Source: an uncultured Neisseriaceae bacterium
Lineage (GTDB): Bacteria; Pseudomonadota; Gammaproteobacteria; Burkholderiales; Neisseriaceae
DNA length: 64,000 nt
NCBI GenBank assembly: GCA_945267035.1
Contig: CALYOS010000004.1
Location: 17,394-81,393, forward strand
Direction: 5' to 3'
Part shown: in pieces, positions 9,067-18,011 of the stretch
Layout: the number at the start of each line of letters is the position of its first letter
Numbering within the stretch: position 1 is the first letter of the stretch
Translations under genes and position numbers: made by a program
Notes under the pieces: model-generated
Database searches by the model: none
What the model saw: only the letters and a program-made list of their open reading frames with translations
What the model was told of the DNA's origin: nothing

Positions 9067-9987
9067 TTAAATGACATAGCTATGAGTAATAAAATGATTT
9101 AATCTGATGAATTAACTTAGCTCGAATAATATACGCAATTTTAATATCAATTCAATTTATTTTTTTGCAATAATGATTAAAGATAAAAATGGAAATACTC
9201 CACTGATTTTAGCTTTAAACCATTCAATATTATATGCAAGAAAGCATAGTTTTCAAATTAATCGCAATTTTATCAAAAACAAAAAAGGGTTCGAGATAGT
9301 CTACAAAAGTAATATCGGTCATGGCTGCTGCTGGGCTGAGAGCCCAACTATAAATTTTTCAAACAGCCTTTGACGTTATGAATATCACAAATGAGCAGTT
9401 CATGAGGCACATCAACATTGTTCTCAATTTGACTCCAGAGCAACAAGTTATTTTTGTTAAAACAGCATATCAAATTGATGAACTTTTGCTTTGCTGATTT
9501 AAATAATTGACTCACACTGAAGGCTTATATTGCCTGCAAATTGACTTGAGCTTTTAAACTTTTTGTTTTTAAAACGACGATGATAAATATCTTGTTTTAG
9601 GCTTAAAACATTAATGAAGTTACATAGCTATCATGACTTGATCTTAGGTTCCACTTTGTAAAACCGCTATTAAGATATCTCTTTTTAAAATGTGAACTCA
9701 TACCCTAAAAGTCTACTCCTCCTTCTACAACCAGCAAGACAATTATTTAAATAAAACCATGTATGGTTTAAATTGTTATCTGGTTAGCAAAGGAGGAGCA
9801 CTATCGGTTTAATTAACTATTCATCCAATCCGAAATACAAGTACTATTTCGTAGTGTTATGCGAAAAACTGAGATTTTGAAGAATTCCAAATTTATCTAT
9901 TTAACATTTCAATAAGATAAGGATTTCCAGCTTCATTTTATTATTAAAATATAATTTCTTTCCTTTTCAACAGGAATAAGGATGTAT
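9067..9987. other. Gene-poor 0.9-kb gap with small remnants
   Basis: No convincing complete gene. A 66-codon frame at 9173-9373 (+) begins with DKNGNTPLILALNH, which resembles one ankyrin repeat, and then loses similarity; it may be a leftover of a larger ankyrin gene. A 40-codon frame at about 9378-9491 (+) is unrecognised. A long imperfect palindrome at 9716-9799 is listed separately. The rest is AT-rich and featureless to me. Confidence 0.5.
9716..9799. repeat. 84-bp imperfect palindrome (MITE-like hairpin)
   Basis: Two ~29-base arms (CTCCTCCTTCTACAACCAGC and onward at 9716-9744, against 9771-9799 ending in AAAGGAGGAG) are reverse complements with a few mismatches. An inner AAACCAT/ATGGTTT pair closes the centre, so the whole segment can fold into a single long hairpin. 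It lies far from gene ends, which argues against a simple terminator and fits a small non-autonomous element. Confidence 0.65.
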
Positions 9988-10353
9988 TTAGCGCAGGATA
10001 TCAATAATGCTACGTGCAGCTCGGCGCGCATCAAGCAGAATAAGACCTAACGTAGCACTTTCGTTGGCAGTAACAGCCAAAACATTGGTATCTCCAGCTT
10101 GTATCAACAGAACATAGCCGTGTTTACCTTTTACCATCACTTGTTCAAGGTCATCGCATTGTAATTCGCGCGAGGTGCGATTTCCTAAGGCCAACAAGGC
10201 TGCAGCCATGGCACCTACTCGATCTGGATCAACACCATCCGGTAACAAGGTTGCAACCGGTAGACCATCGGTAGAAATTACAGCAGATGCGGTAATATCA
10301 GCCGAAGAATCATTCAAATCGCTCAATACCGAAACCAGTAATTTTTCTTGCAT
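9988..10353 (-). CDS. Roadblock/LC7 domain protein (MglB-like)
   Basis: A 121-residue single-domain roadblock/LC7 protein: early VISTDGLPVATLLPDG, central MAAALLALGNRTSRELQ, and terminal GLILLDARRAARSIIDILR. Such proteins commonly act as GTPase-activating or scaffold partners of MglA-type small GTPases. Here it is the last gene of a five-gene operon that contains a MglA-like GTPase, with a 21-base gap from the preceding gene. The pairing is inferred from family and context. Confidence 0.85.
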   Translation of the reverse strand: MQEKLLVSVLSDLNDSSADITASAVISTDGLPVATLLPDGVDPDRVGAMAAALLALGNRTSRELQCDDLEQVMVKGKHGYVLLIQAGDTNVLAVTANESATLGLILLDARRAARSIIDILR

Positions 10354-10374
10354 CTTGATATCTTTCTATGGATG

Positions 10375-11034
10375 TTATTTATTTGTTAGCTTAATATCTT
10401 CGCCATCCAACAAATAGAGACCGCGAACCAGAGTGACAAAGGCTTCACTATTAAGTAATGGAAGACCAGCTGTTACCAAAATATTTTTGGTATCCCTTAT
10501 ATATAAAGGGAAAAATGTCAGCTCACTCTGACCAGCAGGATCACAAATCCCAACTGCAGTATTATAAATATTGAGGTTATTTTTAATCAGCAGACTGTTT
10601 TTTTCTGACAATCTGGTCGCCTCACTAGCCAGATTGGCCACTTCTTCAGCCGTCTCATGATTAAAACCTACATTTGCAAGGTAAAAACCATCTTGGTCTA
10701 CCAATAAAGCACGGTGACTGTCAGATAATTGCCCCAAAATATCTTCAAATAGATCTGATGTTACTTTGACTATTTGAGAACTGGGCTGAGCTTCACCATA
10801 TAAAAATTCCAGGCGTTGTAAACGGTATAACAGACTGAGTGCTGTATGTATATCATCAGTTTCAGCCCATTGTTTTAAACGCTCTTCTGTCAATTTAGCA
10901 TTGACATCAGCACGTAATATATTGGCCAATAGCTTACGACTGGCACTAGGACTGCTACTGGAAACAGCATAAAAAGCTCCAGCCGGCATAACTTTAGGAA
11001 ATAAATCATTGTGTAATTGTAATGTAGATTCCAT
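10375..11034 (-). CDS. Roadblock-operon protein with a possible divergent roadblock fold
   Basis: 219 residues. The family is not firmly recognised. Residues ~98-205 (RALLVDQDGFYLANVGF, then EVANLASEATRLSEKNSLL, then NILVTAGLPLLNSEAFV) follow the layout of a roadblock/LC7 domain, while the first ~95 residues are helical and polar. It lies 6 bases after the GTPase gene and 21 bases before the roadblock gene, so it probably functions with both. No signal peptide or membrane span. Confidence 0.6.
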   Translation of the reverse strand: MESTLQLHNDLFPKVMPAGAFYAVSSSSPSASRKLLANILRADVNAKLTEERLKQWAETDDIHTALSLLYRLQRLEFLYGEAQPSSQIVKVTSDLFEDILGQLSDSHRALLVDQDGFYLANVGFNHETAEEVANLASEATRLSEKNSLLIKNNLNIYNTAVGICDPAGQSELTFFPLYIRDTKNILVTAGLPLLNSEAFVTLVRGLYLLDGEDIKLTNK

Positions 11035-11040
11035 CTTAAA

Positions 11041-11577
11041 TTACCCTTCCAACCCCGGATCTATGGAATACAACATTGCAGTAACCAGTTGTTTTACATC
11101 GTCTTCATTGCGAGCATCAACTTCAAATACCGGGACATTCATATTATGCTGTGCCAAGTATTGCTGATAAACTTCAACACCTGGCTGTGGATTAAGATCC
11201 ATTTTCGTCACTCCAACAACAACAGGAGCATCTTCAAGTAAATCATGGAAAGAAGTTAGAAAAAATTTCAAATCTTTCAAGGGATTCTGGCGTGTATTGT
11301 CTAGCAGCAGAATTAAACCCATACTACCTTTACTTAAGATACTCCACATAAAGTCAAAACGTTCCTGACCTGGGGTACCGTATAAATGAACTTTAGTCTG
11401 ATCATCTAGTCTGATGACGCCATAGTCCATTGCTACAGTTGTATAACCTTTTCGATCCTGCGTCATATCTGATGCATTAGCGTCGGTCTGTATCGGAGGA
11501 TCATCAGACAACGCAGCGATAGCAGTTGTTTTTCCTACCCCCACCGGGCCGGTAAATATAATTTTATTTTCAACCAT
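11041..11577 (-). CDS. MglA-like small Ras-family GTPase
   Basis: 178 residues with all G motifs: P-loop GPVGVGKTT (10-18), the switch-II element YGTPGQERFDFMW, the base-recognition TKMD, and a C-terminal region ending SIDPGLEG. Bacterial relatives set cell polarity or control type IV pili and gliding together with roadblock proteins. It is in a tight operon with two roadblock-type genes downstream and a receiver-like gene upstream. The biological output here is unknown; type IV pilus control is a reasonable guess. Confidence 0.88.
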   Translation of the reverse strand: MVENKIIFTGPVGVGKTTAIAALSDDPPIQTDANASDMTQDRKGYTTVAMDYGVIRLDDQTKVHLYGTPGQERFDFMWSILSKGSMGLILLLDNTRQNPLKDLKFFLTSFHDLLEDAPVVVGVTKMDLNPQPGVEVYQQYLAQHNMNVPVFEVDARNEDDVKQLVTAMLYSIDPGLEG

Positions 11578-11596
11578 GATTACTCCTGCTTAGGTA

Positions 11597-12748
11597 TTAG
11601 TTGCCACGCAAGCGACCCATCAAACGCGCCAGTAAACCTTTCGGTTTTGCTGCTTCGCCATCAGTATCCTCTGCCGATTCCGTTCCATCTTCTTCTGTGG
11701 GTTCAGGCGATGGTGACGCTTTTCGGGTCAGAATCATTTCTTGCTCTTGTTCAGGTGCTGAATGAGTCAGCGGCTGCTCTATTTCGAGTGCACCGATGGA
11801 ATAGGTAGCAGCAATATAATTCAAAACATCTTCCAATGACACTGGCAATAGTTTGTACAGGGTATTTAATGCCACAGGACTACGTACCAGAAAGGCAGAT
11901 AACCTTATTCCCTCAGGTAAAAAAGCCAGCCGTGTCATATTTGGCCACGCTTTTAATTTGATAATGGTATCTGGCGTGATCGGATCAATTAAGCGTCCGC
12001 GTGAAGTCCAGATGGATATTTGCCAAATACACGCCTGCAGTTTAAGTTTAGCTTTTTCGTGCAATTTTGCTGTTGAAGCCGATGCAGGTAGGACACGAGT
12101 TTTCCATTCTACATCATCACGCAAGCATAATTTTTGCAAAACATCGCTTTCTACTACGAGTAAAACCTTAGACTTATCCGGGAATACGATCAATACCGGC
12201 TTGTCTTCAAACATGATGGCAGTATCATTTTTCTGCTGCGATAAGCTTTGAACCAAACCTAGTAATGTTCGCTTTGTTTGGAAGCGTTCAATCTTAATTG
12301 ATTGTTCAATTGGCTTGTCATCTGTTGGCTTGTCATCAATTTGAGCTGGCTGTTCTGTTTTACTTACAGCAGGCTCTAGATCGTCATAATTTTCTGGCAA
12401 CCAAACGCCATTACCTTGCTGAAGATTGCGTAAATGTTGAAACAAAGTATCAAATTTGATGGGCTTCATCAAATAGGGGGCGGTGATTGAGGGTGCCTGA
12501 CGTGCAAAAAATACCACAACAGCATTTGGATATTTTTCCTTGGTTTGCTGCCATACTGTTTCACCATCCTTAGAATCCCCATCTACCAGAATCAATTCAG
12601 GCTGAGCATTCTCTTCGTGCTGTATCAGCTGATAATTGACACTGTTATACATTTTAAATGCCATGCGCAACAGTGCTGTCTGACGATCATCCACATTGAC
12701 GAGCAAAACTTCGGCAGTTTTTACTTTAGGTATCGAATTCTTCATCAT
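11597..12748 (-). CDS. Receiver-domain-like protein of the GTPase operon
   Basis: 383 residues. Residues ~12-115 resemble a response-regulator receiver: acidic D20/D21, a likely phospho-acceptor D56 in LILVDGDS, and K95 in YLMKPIK; the usual Ser/Thr after strand 4 is Ala (FFAR). A linker rich in charged residues (~125-150), a folded region (~160-335) of unknown family and a disordered acidic tail with LLARLMGRLRG follow. No DNA-binding or enzymatic output domain is seen. It overlaps the upstream gene by 4 bases, implying coupling. Confidence 0.7.
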   Translation of the reverse strand: MMKNSIPKVKTAEVLLVNVDDRQTALLRMAFKMYNSVNYQLIQHEENAQPELILVDGDSKDGETVWQQTKEKYPNAVVVFFARQAPSITAPYLMKPIKFDTLFQHLRNLQQGNGVWLPENYDDLEPAVSKTEQPAQIDDKPTDDKPIEQSIKIERFQTKRTLLGLVQSLSQQKNDTAIMFEDKPVLIVFPDKSKVLLVVESDVLQKLCLRDDVEWKTRVLPASASTAKLHEKAKLKLQACIWQISIWTSRGRLIDPITPDTIIKLKAWPNMTRLAFLPEGIRLSAFLVRSPVALNTLYKLLPVSLEDVLNYIAATYSIGALEIEQPLTHSAPEQEQEMILTRKASPSPEPTEEDGTESAEDTDGEAAKPKGLLARLMGRLRGN

Positions 12749-14241
12749 GAGCTTTGCATACCACCGTGGTTAATACGTTGCAATAATTGACTCATTGCCA
12801 AAACAACTTCTTCAGGGGGAGTCTGAATTTCTGTGCGGATTGACTGCAACATTTTTTCAAGCCGTCCCCATTCTTCGGCACGTTCATATAAGTCAAATAA
12901 TGTAATGTAAAGCTGAGATTCCTGCGGATAGAGTAATACTGATTTTTCGAGCAAATCCATTGATTCATCAAACTGACCGTATGTCAGCAAGGATTTCACA
13001 TCATGCAATACCCGTTCACCTGGGGTTTCACCTACATCATTACCTGAATTTGAATTTTCAACCAAAGGCAAGCGTTTGGCCTTAAGTGCACTACTGTTAA
13101 CGGGTAAATAACCTTGATTAATGCCTATATCTCTTAAGACGGTTTCCCCAGGTTTTTTTTCTAGCTCTTCAAACATAGGATGTTGGCCCAAGCTATAACC
13201 CCAGCCAAGCATACGTTCCTTCACTTTATTGCCATATTTACCCAATGAATAGTATAGATTCCACAAATGCTGGGCAAATACATTGATGCTATTATGGCGA
13301 TAATCCAAGGCAAGGGCATCGATAATGAGACCGGCTGGCTTTTTGGAAGTTTTGATGGCTTTATTCAAGCATCTGATGGCCGCATCATAAGGCAGTTGCT
13401 CTTTGAGCAATGCATAGCTGTTTTCAGGTTTAGAAAAGCTAAGAATAACTTCACGCTCATCTCCACGAATGTTGAAGTGGCCTACATAACCTTCTACAAG
13501 TGGTTCGAGAGCTTGGTCAGCATCCTGTTCATTTAAAGCATCTTCTGCGATAACATGTTCATCAGGCATTTGAGAATGATCAATGCCGGCTTCTTTTTCA
13601 GTTTCTTTAACGTCCCAATGCAATAAATCTTCTGCCAGAACGCGTAGACCTAAATGATTTTCATCCAGCCCGAGTCCCTGACGAATGAGATTTTCAATAC
13701 TCGGCTGATCAAATGCATGACGATATACATCAATAACTTCACACAATTTATCTGCATCCTTAGCTTGAATGCATAAATCAGCCAGTTCAGCCGCCAAAGT
13801 GCTAACCATGGCTTCGCTTTGCGAACTGGCATTTTGCTCTAAATAGGTGGCTAAAGACTCGGCAGCTTTTTGAAAATAACCAAACTGTTTGTAAACTTTA
13901 TATTCAGTTAGATGATCTACTGTAGCAACGGAAACCGTTGTCTCATCTGAAGTAGTCGAATTCCAATCCCAATCCTGTGATACCGTGGTCTTTTTAGGCT
14001 CTGGCTTTTCAACTTTGGTCGTAGACGCCGCTACAGGTTTTTTTTCTTTTGATATGTTGTTTTTTTTGTTTACAGAGGTCGTTTTCCCCTTATTTTTGGT
14101 TTTACCAGAGGATTTGGAGGATTTTGAAGACGAATTTTTTTTAGTTGACTGAGGGCGCCCGCCTGCTTTTTGGCGTTTATAAACGACAAACAACACCACC
14201 AGCAGAACAATTAAAATGGGCACAATTAATATTGGATCCAT
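12745..14241 (-). CDS. Membrane-anchored FimV/TPR-like protein
   Basis: 498 residues. One N-terminal span (about 5-22, LIVPILIVLLVVLFVVYKR) is followed by a very Lys/Ser/Thr-rich linker (~25-90) and then helical repeat-like segments (YKVYKQFGYFQKAAESLATY; near the end SLLTYGQFDESMDLLEKSVL). This layout recalls FimV-type proteins that link the cell envelope to polar type IV pilus control, but I cannot assign it firmly. It is the first gene of the MglA-like operon and overlaps the next by ATGA. Confidence 0.65.
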   Translation of the reverse strand: MDPILIVPILIVLLVVLFVVYKRQKAGGRPQSTKKNSSSKSSKSSGKTKNKGKTTSVNKKNNISKEKKPVAASTTKVEKPEPKKTTVSQDWDWNSTTSDETTVSVATVDHLTEYKVYKQFGYFQKAAESLATYLEQNASSQSEAMVSTLAAELADLCIQAKDADKLCEVIDVYRHAFDQPSIENLIRQGLGLDENHLGLRVLAEDLLHWDVKETEKEAGIDHSQMPDEHVIAEDALNEQDADQALEPLVEGYVGHFNIRGDEREVILSFSKPENSYALLKEQLPYDAAIRCLNKAIKTSKKPAGLIIDALALDYRHNSINVFAQHLWNLYYSLGKYGNKVKERMLGWGYSLGQHPMFEELEKKPGETVLRDIGINQGYLPVNSSALKAKRLPLVENSNSGNDVGETPGERVLHDVKSLLTYGQFDESMDLLEKSVLLYPQESQLYITLFDLYERAEEWGRLEKMLQSIRTEIQTPPEEVVLAMSQLLQRINHGGMQSS

Positions 14242-14374
14242 ATCTTATGCCCTTCTTTTATTTGAATAACATTTAAGCGCATTATTAAATGCATATTTTC
14301 CATTGCCAGAACATTGCTTACAATTATTAACAGATTATTATATTTTACCTGAGCTTGCGTTTATTAGCTAGATT

Positions 14375-15679
14375 TTATTTTACCTGAGGCAACATCCCGT
14401 TTGGCAATAATTGCCACACATATCCTGGAAATTTCATTTTTCCTGCTAAAGCACCTGCTTCATCACCATATCCCCAGAAATAATCTACTCTGACCGCGCC
14501 GTTAATCGCGCTGCCAGTATCTTGCGCCATAATCAGGCGATTTAACCCATAACCATTAGCCGGATGGGTGGTGGCCAGAAATAATGGTGCGCCTAAACTA
14601 ATAAAATGACTGTCTACGGCAGCTGAGTAACCACTGGTTAAAGGAACACCAAGTGCCCCAGTTGGTCCACTAGCCGGTTCAGTTGACGCGCGGAAAAAAA
14701 CATAGCTGGGATTTTGCCCTAATACCTCTGCTAATTGTTGCGGGTGCTGTTGTAACCACGCCTTTATCCCTTGCATTGATGTTTGAGCCAATGGCAGATA
14801 ACCTTTATTAGCCATATATTTACCAATAGAAACATAGGGATAATCATTTTTATTGGCAAAGCCAAGCCGTATCATGCGTCCATCGGGGGTTTGTAATTGC
14901 CCTGATCCTTGTACATGCAGGAAGAAAAGTTCGACTGGATCGTTAGCATAACCCAATATGGGGGCTTTGCCATTAAGTGCACCAGCATTAATCTGTGCCC
15001 GGGTATAATAGGGCACAAATTGATTCCCTTCGATTCTGCCTTTTATCGCTTTTGTTTTGTTGTTAAGGGGGAATGCGCTTAAATTGGCACTATACCTTCC
15101 ATCTGCAGCAATAACTCCGCTATTTTTATTGGTTAAGCGGACACGCACGGTACCTTGCTGTTGGGTTGAAGATATTGGTACAACTATGAAATCATCTGGA
15201 ATGCCATAAATTGGAAACCGAGCCTGAGTTGTTTGCTTAGTATCACCGAGCAACATAGGTTCGTAATAACCGGTTACGGTGCCAGCCAATTGTCCGTTTT
15301 GGCTTATTTGCCAAGGAGTAAAATATTGCTCAAAAAATTTCTTGGCATGATGATGACTTTTGCCAGTGTGCTGCGCTTGCTGACAAACCGCCTGCCATGA
15401 AGGCTGTGATTTTAGTTTGTGACAACTAACTTTAAATGCTTCAAGACTATCACCAAAAGACTGGTGCGACCATTCTGGTAAAGCCTGATACGAAGCCACT
15501 CGATAACTCACCCCCGCTTTGTCAGGGTTAAACACATAATCAACAGGAAAAGCTTGCCCAACAGGCGACATGATTGTTTCAGTTGGTTGTGTCTTGTTTT
15601 TTTTATGAAACAAATTACATGCAGCCAGCATCAAAACGCTACTCAAAAGCAGATAACGGCGGATTTTTTTGAAGTTCAT
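14375..15679 (-). CDS. mltA: Membrane-bound lytic murein transglycosylase A
   Basis: Cleaves peptidoglycan glycan strands at the outer membrane. The 434-residue lipoprotein starts with a type II signal peptide and lipobox LAAC (Cys21). The MltA domain includes TGYYEPML, PNYVFFRA-like NPSYVFFRAS, and the C-terminal 3D domain with its catalytic acid region MAQDTGSAINGAVRVDYFWG. Length is normal. It is monocistronic, with 133 bases before the GTPase operon. Confidence 0.94.
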   Translation of the reverse strand: MNFKKIRRYLLLSSVLMLAACNLFHKKNKTQPTETIMSPVGQAFPVDYVFNPDKAGVSYRVASYQALPEWSHQSFGDSLEAFKVSCHKLKSQPSWQAVCQQAQHTGKSHHHAKKFFEQYFTPWQISQNGQLAGTVTGYYEPMLLGDTKQTTQARFPIYGIPDDFIVVPISSTQQQGTVRVRLTNKNSGVIAADGRYSANLSAFPLNNKTKAIKGRIEGNQFVPYYTRAQINAGALNGKAPILGYANDPVELFFLHVQGSGQLQTPDGRMIRLGFANKNDYPYVSIGKYMANKGYLPLAQTSMQGIKAWLQQHPQQLAEVLGQNPSYVFFRASTEPASGPTGALGVPLTSGYSAAVDSHFISLGAPLFLATTHPANGYGLNRLIMAQDTGSAINGAVRVDYFWGYGDEAGALAGKMKFPGYVWQLLPNGMLPQVK

Positions 15680-16039
15680 GGCAAACTTTTTCTAAGTAAT
15701 ATCTAAAAATGAAAATGTGTAATAATATTATGGCAGGCTTTAGCAAATTAGAACAAGAGTAATGCGCATATATGATTGTTGCAAGAAATGCAGACGGGTT
15801 AAGCTTGATATCTAGACACTTTGCTGCTTTTAAATATAAAAAGAATATCATTGACAATGCATGATGCTATTTGTGTATAGATGCTTTCTGATTAAGGAAT
15901 AGGAGTTTAAGCTATCTGTGTTTATACTCAATTAATCAATTGAGAGCAATATTCATCCTACATAACTATTATTATTGACGTTGTCGCTAGGTGACCAATG
16001 AGATGTGTTTCATTTTTGTTGCATTAACTCATGCAATAA
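15680..16039. other. Intergenic between mltA and the microcompartment locus
   Basis: About 360 AT-rich bases with no plausible gene. It should contain the mltA promoter on the right-hand side of that gene. I see no RNA gene or repeat here. Confidence 0.5.
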
Positions 16040-16041
16040 TG

Positions 16042-16080
16042 AAAAAAAAAGGACATCAACCTTATTTATGCTGATGTTCT
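16042..16080 (-). terminator. Probable terminator of the microcompartment operon
   Basis: A short stem (ACATCA with TGATGT, part of a longer imperfect pairing) about 55 bases past the last BMC gene is followed, on the minus strand, by a run of nine T. Position and T-run support a rho-independent terminator; the stem is short. Confidence 0.6.
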
Positions 16081-16133
16081 AAAATATTTTTAAATGTCTA
16101 AAAAGAATATGATAAATATTTAAATTCCTAACT

Positions 16134-16640
16134 TTATTTATTTTTTTCTTTATTGGAAGTTAGCTTATTCCGTGTTTTGCTGGTTTTAGTAATAACTTTC
16201 TTTTCTTGATTCGGCTTTGATGCCGAATTTTGAGCCGATAATGCACTACTCTCTGAAATAGGTTGGCTAGGTTTTTCTTCAGTGATCACTGTTACATCAA
16301 TAGATTGTAATGTATCCATTTTAATTGGATTGGGCAGTTGTTCTTTTGCTATGGTTTCTGGTGAATTTAAAATGAGATCTATTCCTTCAGCTACTCTCGG
16401 TATAATTTTAGTTGCAAAAACCTGTCCCACTTTTGCTGCAGCAATCGAGGCGGCCGCAATTGCAGCATTCACCGCACCTACCTCACCATAAATTTTGATT
16501 ACGACCATTCCTCCACCTTTGGTCAGTTCATAGCCAATGAGAGTGACATTGGCCGACTTCATGGCATTATCTGCTGCGGCTATGGCAGCACTTAATCCAA
16601 CTGTTTCAATTAAGCCAATACTTTTTTCAATCATAATCAA
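16134..16640 (-). CDS. BMC-H shell protein with long C-terminal extension
   Basis: 168 residues. Residues ~4-95 form one BMC domain (SIGLIETVGLSAAIAAADNA, GGGMVVIKIYGEVGAVNAA, KVGQVFATKIIPR), expected to assemble into hexameric shell tiles. Residues ~100-168 are a polar, Pro/Ser/Lys-rich tail ending in basic residues, absent from ordinary PduA/PduJ tiles; extended BMC-H proteins (PduK and EutK types) occur in other loci. The tail might bind enzymes or other shell parts. It starts 6 bases after the BMC-T gene and is last in the locus. Confidence 0.88.
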   Translation of the reverse strand: MIMIEKSIGLIETVGLSAAIAAADNAMKSANVTLIGYELTKGGGMVVIKIYGEVGAVNAAIAAASIAAAKVGQVFATKIIPRVAEGIDLILNSPETIAKEQLPNPIKMDTLQSIDVTVITEEKPSQPISESSALSAQNSASKPNQEKKVITKTSKTRNKLTSNKEKNK

Positions 16641-16646
16641 ACCTAA

Positions 16647-17435
16647 TTAAATGTAAGGTGTAGTCGTTGATTTCAGGACACTCGGATCGAGTGTTGATAA
16701 TAGGTTCAGCCCGACTTCTCTGGCTGCTATCACTGCCTGTCGCACCGCGCCAGAATCTCCTGAGAAGGTAAAGATCACTTCATTGCTGTAGCTGGTGCCA
16801 TGACCCGGGCTTGAATAACCAACAGCTTCTACCACCGCTGACTTCGCTGCCACATCCGCTATCACTACACCTATCGCCGCTGGACATCCTACTGTCATCC
16901 CGAATGATTTTCCTATCGGTGCGCCAAATGCCTGATTTAACGCGCTGCTGGCTCTTGCTGTGTACTGAAACTCCAGATGCCCTGCTGGTGATCCGTATAC
17001 ATCTCCCATCGTCCGCTCTACTTCGTTTAACGATACTTCTATTGCCCGACGGGCATCCGATACATCTTCTGCTCCAAATATAATTAAGCTACCGTGGCCC
17101 CCTCCTCCTTCCGTATCGCGCGGTAATTCTATTTTGAGTATTTCGCTATTGGTTGCTTTTACCGCTTCATCCGCGGCAAATATTTGCGGACCAGCTCCGG
17201 TTCTTGCTCCCAACACCCCTATTGATCGATATTTCTTATCTATGCCCATAAGTTCATGCAGCTGACTATCGACATTGGCGATCACCAGTCCGATGGTGTG
17301 GCCTGTTGCTGTGCCTACGTATTCTGTTAGCCCGCATTCGCTATAATTTGAAGAAGCGACCTGTGCCGTTCCCAGAGAGGAGGATTGTTTCCTGATCACC
17401 TCTGATACGATTTGTTCTACTAAATTCTGGCTCAT
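16647..17435 (-). CDS. pduB: BMC-T trimeric shell protein, copy 1 (PduB-like)
   Basis: 262 residues with two BMC domains in tandem, which form pseudohexameric trimers that often carry a larger central pore. Landmarks are VGTATGHTIGLVIANVDSQL, GARTGAGPQIFAADEAVKAT, GGGGHGSLIIFGAEDVSDAR, then the second domain SFGMTVGCPAAIGVVIADVA and FSGDSGAVRQAVIAAREVG. The N-terminal helix (LVEQIVSEVIRKQ) resembles the PduB shell-anchoring extension. The protein is identical to the copy at 29216-30004, and so, as far as I can read, is the DNA. Confidence 0.93.
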   Translation of the reverse strand: MSQNLVEQIVSEVIRKQSSSLGTAQVASSNYSECGLTEYVGTATGHTIGLVIANVDSQLHELMGIDKKYRSIGVLGARTGAGPQIFAADEAVKATNSEILKIELPRDTEGGGGHGSLIIFGAEDVSDARRAIEVSLNEVERTMGDVYGSPAGHLEFQYTARASSALNQAFGAPIGKSFGMTVGCPAAIGVVIADVAAKSAVVEAVGYSSPGHGTSYSNEVIFTFSGDSGAVRQAVIAAREVGLNLLSTLDPSVLKSTTTPYI

Positions 17436-17768
17436 CTCAGCCCTCCTCTCCAGTTATCAATTTTTCACTATGCCAGAAGGTAATATTTTTTCGACTTCGG
17501 TATGCGGCCGTGGGATAACATGGATAGACACCAGTTCACCGACTTTGCTTGCTGCTGCTGAGCCGGCGTCGGTAGCGGCTTTGACTGCACCAACATCACC
17601 TCTGACCATCACGGTGACCAGTCCTGAACCTATTTTTTCGTAACCCACTAATGTGACATTCGCTGATTTAACCATGGTATCTGCGGCTTCAATCGCAGCG
17701 ACTAAACCTTTGGTTTCGATCATTCCTAACGCTTCTTGTTGCATGACAGCTCCTTAGATAGTTATTCA
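16651..17768. repeat. 1,118-bp direct repeat, copy 1 (BMC-T + BMC-H)
   Basis: Reads base for base like 29220-30337 (constant offset 12,569). It covers all but the last few bases of the BMC-T stop side, the whole BMC-H gene and 24 bases upstream. Beyond 17768 the two copies are still related but clearly diverged; beyond 16651 they are unrelated. Confidence 0.93.
17457..17744 (-). CDS. pduA: BMC-H hexameric shell protein, copy 1 (PduA/PduJ-like)
   Basis: 95 residues, one canonical BMC domain: [58 protein letters not shown], and [15 protein letters not shown] [17 protein letters not shown]. It should be a major shell facet protein. Identical in protein to the copy at 30026-30313. It is followed 21 bases later by the BMC-T gene. 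The upstream spacer (17769-18011) is a diverged version of the spacer upstream of the second copy. Confidence 0.94.
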   Translation of the reverse strand: MQQEALGMIETKGLVAAIEAADTMVKSANVTLVGYEKIGSGLVTVMVRGDVGAVKAATDAGSAAASKVGELVSIHVIPRPHTEVEKILPSGIVKN

Positions 17769-18011
17769 AATAAATTGATTATTTGAACGGTACGGATTGT
17801 TTTTTTCTGTTGTTTTATGCTGAAGAAAAATATTTTATGCAGCTGAATTATGATAATTTTTAGATGGTTTGATGGTAAAACGATGGTTGACAAAAGTCTT
17901 GCTAATAACAGGGATTATTTTGCTGTTTAATAAAATTTATTCGCAATATATTGCTAATGGTAAACGGGCAGCAATTGATGTTTTAAAGTTTGGTTTTATT
18001 TTTAATGTGAT

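Noticed and set aside
16811..17083. Antisense 90-codon frames inside both BMC-T genes
   Set aside because: They lie wholly within a well-matched coding gene and are identical only because the DNA is duplicated.
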